Below, one piece after another: positions 62,829-64,000 of a DNA stretch of 64,000 nt (position 1 is its first letter; each line of letters opens with the position of its first letter). The notes under the pieces were generated by a model, which worked only from the letters and a program-made list of their open reading frames with translations, was not told the DNA's origin and made no database searches. Both the position numbers and the translations under genes were made by a program. The stretch is from Bacillota bacterium. Lineage in GTDB: Bacteria > Bacillota > UBA4882 > UBA8346. Location of the stretch: positions 310,001 through 374,000 of the forward strand of contig JAEYPR010000031.1 in NCBI GenBank assembly GCA_023410535.1, written 5' to 3'.

Positions 62829-64000
62829 ATGATGAAACAGTTAATCCTCAAGAAACTTCAGAGCTCGGTCAGTCTCCCGGTCTATGCCCGGGGTGTTCAA
62901 TATTATGAAAAGGGCCATATTCGCAAGTACCAAGTGATTCCCACCGGGGAACAAGAGTGGCGGCTCAAAGCGGTTGTGGCCGGAATGGAAGAGTATCCGG
63001 TCGACGTTCAGGTGGGAGTGCGCGGTCAAACCGTCTATTTTTCAAAAGAATGCGGCTGTCCGTATGATTGGGAAGATCTGTGCAAACATGCGGTAGCGGT
63101 GATTTATAAATTTTTAACCGAATCGTTGGCGGTGAGTATGGATCAAGAGACGCCGCGGTTCCGTTCGTTGACCCGCGCCGACGCCCAAACCGTCTACCGT
63201 GAATTCGATCTTTTAAAGCGGCTTAGCGGTGAATTAGCCCTGCCGGAGATCCAATTGACCTACACGATCAAAGGTTTGGCTAAACTGGCAATGGCCAATT
63301 TCCGGATTGGTTTTGATTTTCCGGAGGCAACCGATCAAGAACTCCGCGAACTTTATGATTATGCGGTCGATTCCTATTACGGCTCGCACTCGTCATTGGT
63401 CTACCGTCAGACCGAACGGACCATTATCCGCCGGTTAAGCAGCTTCGACCGGTTGGCCTTGGAACATCTCCGGACGATTCAAGCCCGGAGCGATTCGGAA
63501 CGCAAGACAATCTTTATTGCCAAAAGCCCCCAAAATTTGCAGTTCATCCAGACCATGCTGGAGAACCGGACGGTACGTTTGGATGAGACGCAAAAAGCCC
63601 TTAAATGCGGTGAGCCGGTCAAACCGGTTGGATATGCCTCCGGCGACGAGAATCGGCTCAAAATCCGGTTTGATTACGACGGTTTGGCGGAACAGGGGCT
63701 ATATTGCCAAGACTTGTCCTATCTGTTGGTCGACTCGGTATTTCATCCGGTGGAACGGGCGGGCATGGAGCGGTTGCCGCTGGAGATTGCGGTTCCGCCG
63801 GAGCGCCAGGGAGAGCTGTTATTTGAAATATTGCCGAAACTCCGCCAAGAGCTGGGATTGAAAGTGGTTCCTAATTTACGGGCGCACACGTTGCGGGTGG
63901 TCCAACCTCAGGTGCGACTGCGGCTTGACTATCAAGACAATCAGGTTTTTTGCGAACCGGAATTGACCATCGGCGCGGAACGTTATCAAGGGCTGGACTG
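62829..64000 (+). CDS. SWIM zinc-finger protein, probable SNF2-family helicase N-terminus (3' truncated)
   Basis: The frame is open from ATG 62829 to the end of the window (390 codons) without a stop. The product begins MMKQLILKKLQSSVSLPVYA. Residues about 76-92 form a SWIM zinc finger, CGCPYDWEDLCKHAVAV (CxC...CxH). The following ~300 residues have beta-rich segments such as FFDQ-free repeats typical of the bacterial SNF2-associated region; no helicase motif is reached before the window ends. In Bacillota, SWIM finger plus this region is usually followed by a SNF2 helicase of about 1000 residues, so that is the likely identity. The ribosome site (CAGGG) is weak. Confidence 0.75.
   Translation, partial: MMKQLILKKLQSSVSLPVYARGVQYYEKGHIRKYQVIPTGEQEWRLKAVVAGMEEYPVDVQVGVRGQTVYFSKECGCPYDWEDLCKHAVAVIYKFLTESLAVSMDQETPRFRSLTRADAQTVYREFDLLKRLSGELALPEIQLTYTIKGLAKLAMANFRIGFDFPEATDQELRELYDYAVDSYYGSHSSLVYRQTERTIIRRLSSFDRLALEHLRTIQARSDSERKTIFIAKSPQNLQFIQTMLENRTVRLDETQKALKCGEPVKPVGYASGDENRLKIRFDYDGLAEQGLYCQDLSYLLVDSVFHPVERAGMERLPLEIAVPPERQGELLFEILPKLRQELGLKVVPNLRAHTLRVVQPQVRLRLDYQDNQVFCEPELTIGAERYQGLD

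Overview
This 64 kb window has the genome style of a Gram-positive-lineage (Bacillota/Firmicutes) anaerobe that also has an outer membrane. Evidence for the lineage: strong AGGAGG-type ribosome binding sites, RNase J, a SpoIID/LytB-family protein, PdxS/PdxT, a LacI regulator and rho-independent terminators after most operons. Evidence for an outer membrane: a TonB-dependent receptor followed by tonB-exbB-exbD. A single-subunit pyruvate:ferredoxin oxidoreductase with strongly biased codons points to anaerobic metabolism. Diderm Bacillota (for example Limnochordia/Hydrogenispora-like, Negativicutes or Halanaerobiia) would fit; this placement is inference. The presence of gyrA, pdxS-pdxT and serS in that order resembles the origin-proximal region of Bacillus.

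Layout. 1-6446: one operon for trans-envelope uptake of a chelate (corrinoid, siderophore or haem): receptor, TonB, ExbB, ExbD, periplasmic binding protein, permease, ATPase. 6818-10429: a three-gene ABC-2 exporter flanked by two paralogous small proteins of unknown function, one with a cysteine-rich tail. 10666-13331: metallo-hydrolase, Lrp-type regulator, a candidate structured RNA, HAD phosphatase. 13543-20907: LacI regulator with a palindromic operator, a PotABCD-type ABC importer, adenine deaminase and a nucleoside phosphorylase. 21031-30811: CNNM/CorC protein, an aldolase plus IlvD/Edd dehydratase pair, RNase J, secreted pectate lyase, dihydrolipoyl dehydrogenase. 30812-33124: a repeat-rich accessory island with an inverted-repeat element, two ~350 bp direct repeats bracketing an excisionase-like HTH gene and a SymE-like gene, and an array of DnaA boxes. 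33125-40316: poly-HAMP chemoreceptor, a small protein, and a MarR-controlled EmrAB-type efflux operon with three copies of one operator. 40625-48473: metF, rpiA, gyrA, Lrp regulator plus aminotransferase, pdxS-pdxT. 48731-53245: a SiaB-SiaC-SiaA-like partner-switch cascade followed by a GGDEF/HD-GYP protein. 53523-64000: nifJ, a second DnaA-box array, a membrane protein, a cytidylate-kinase-like protein, SpoIID-family protein, serS and the start of a SWIM-finger (SNF2-associated) protein.

The most unusual signal is a pair of intergenic arrays (32720-32875 and 57098-57307). Each holds five DnaA-box consensus 9-mers spaced exactly 42 bp apart (one gap of 21 bp), i.e. whole helical turns. The arrays lie in opposite orientation on either side of a 24 kb segment containing gyrA. 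Other leads are the paralogous small proteins around the ABC-2 exporter, the structured RNA candidate at 12077-12342, and the SymE/HTH cassette between direct repeats.
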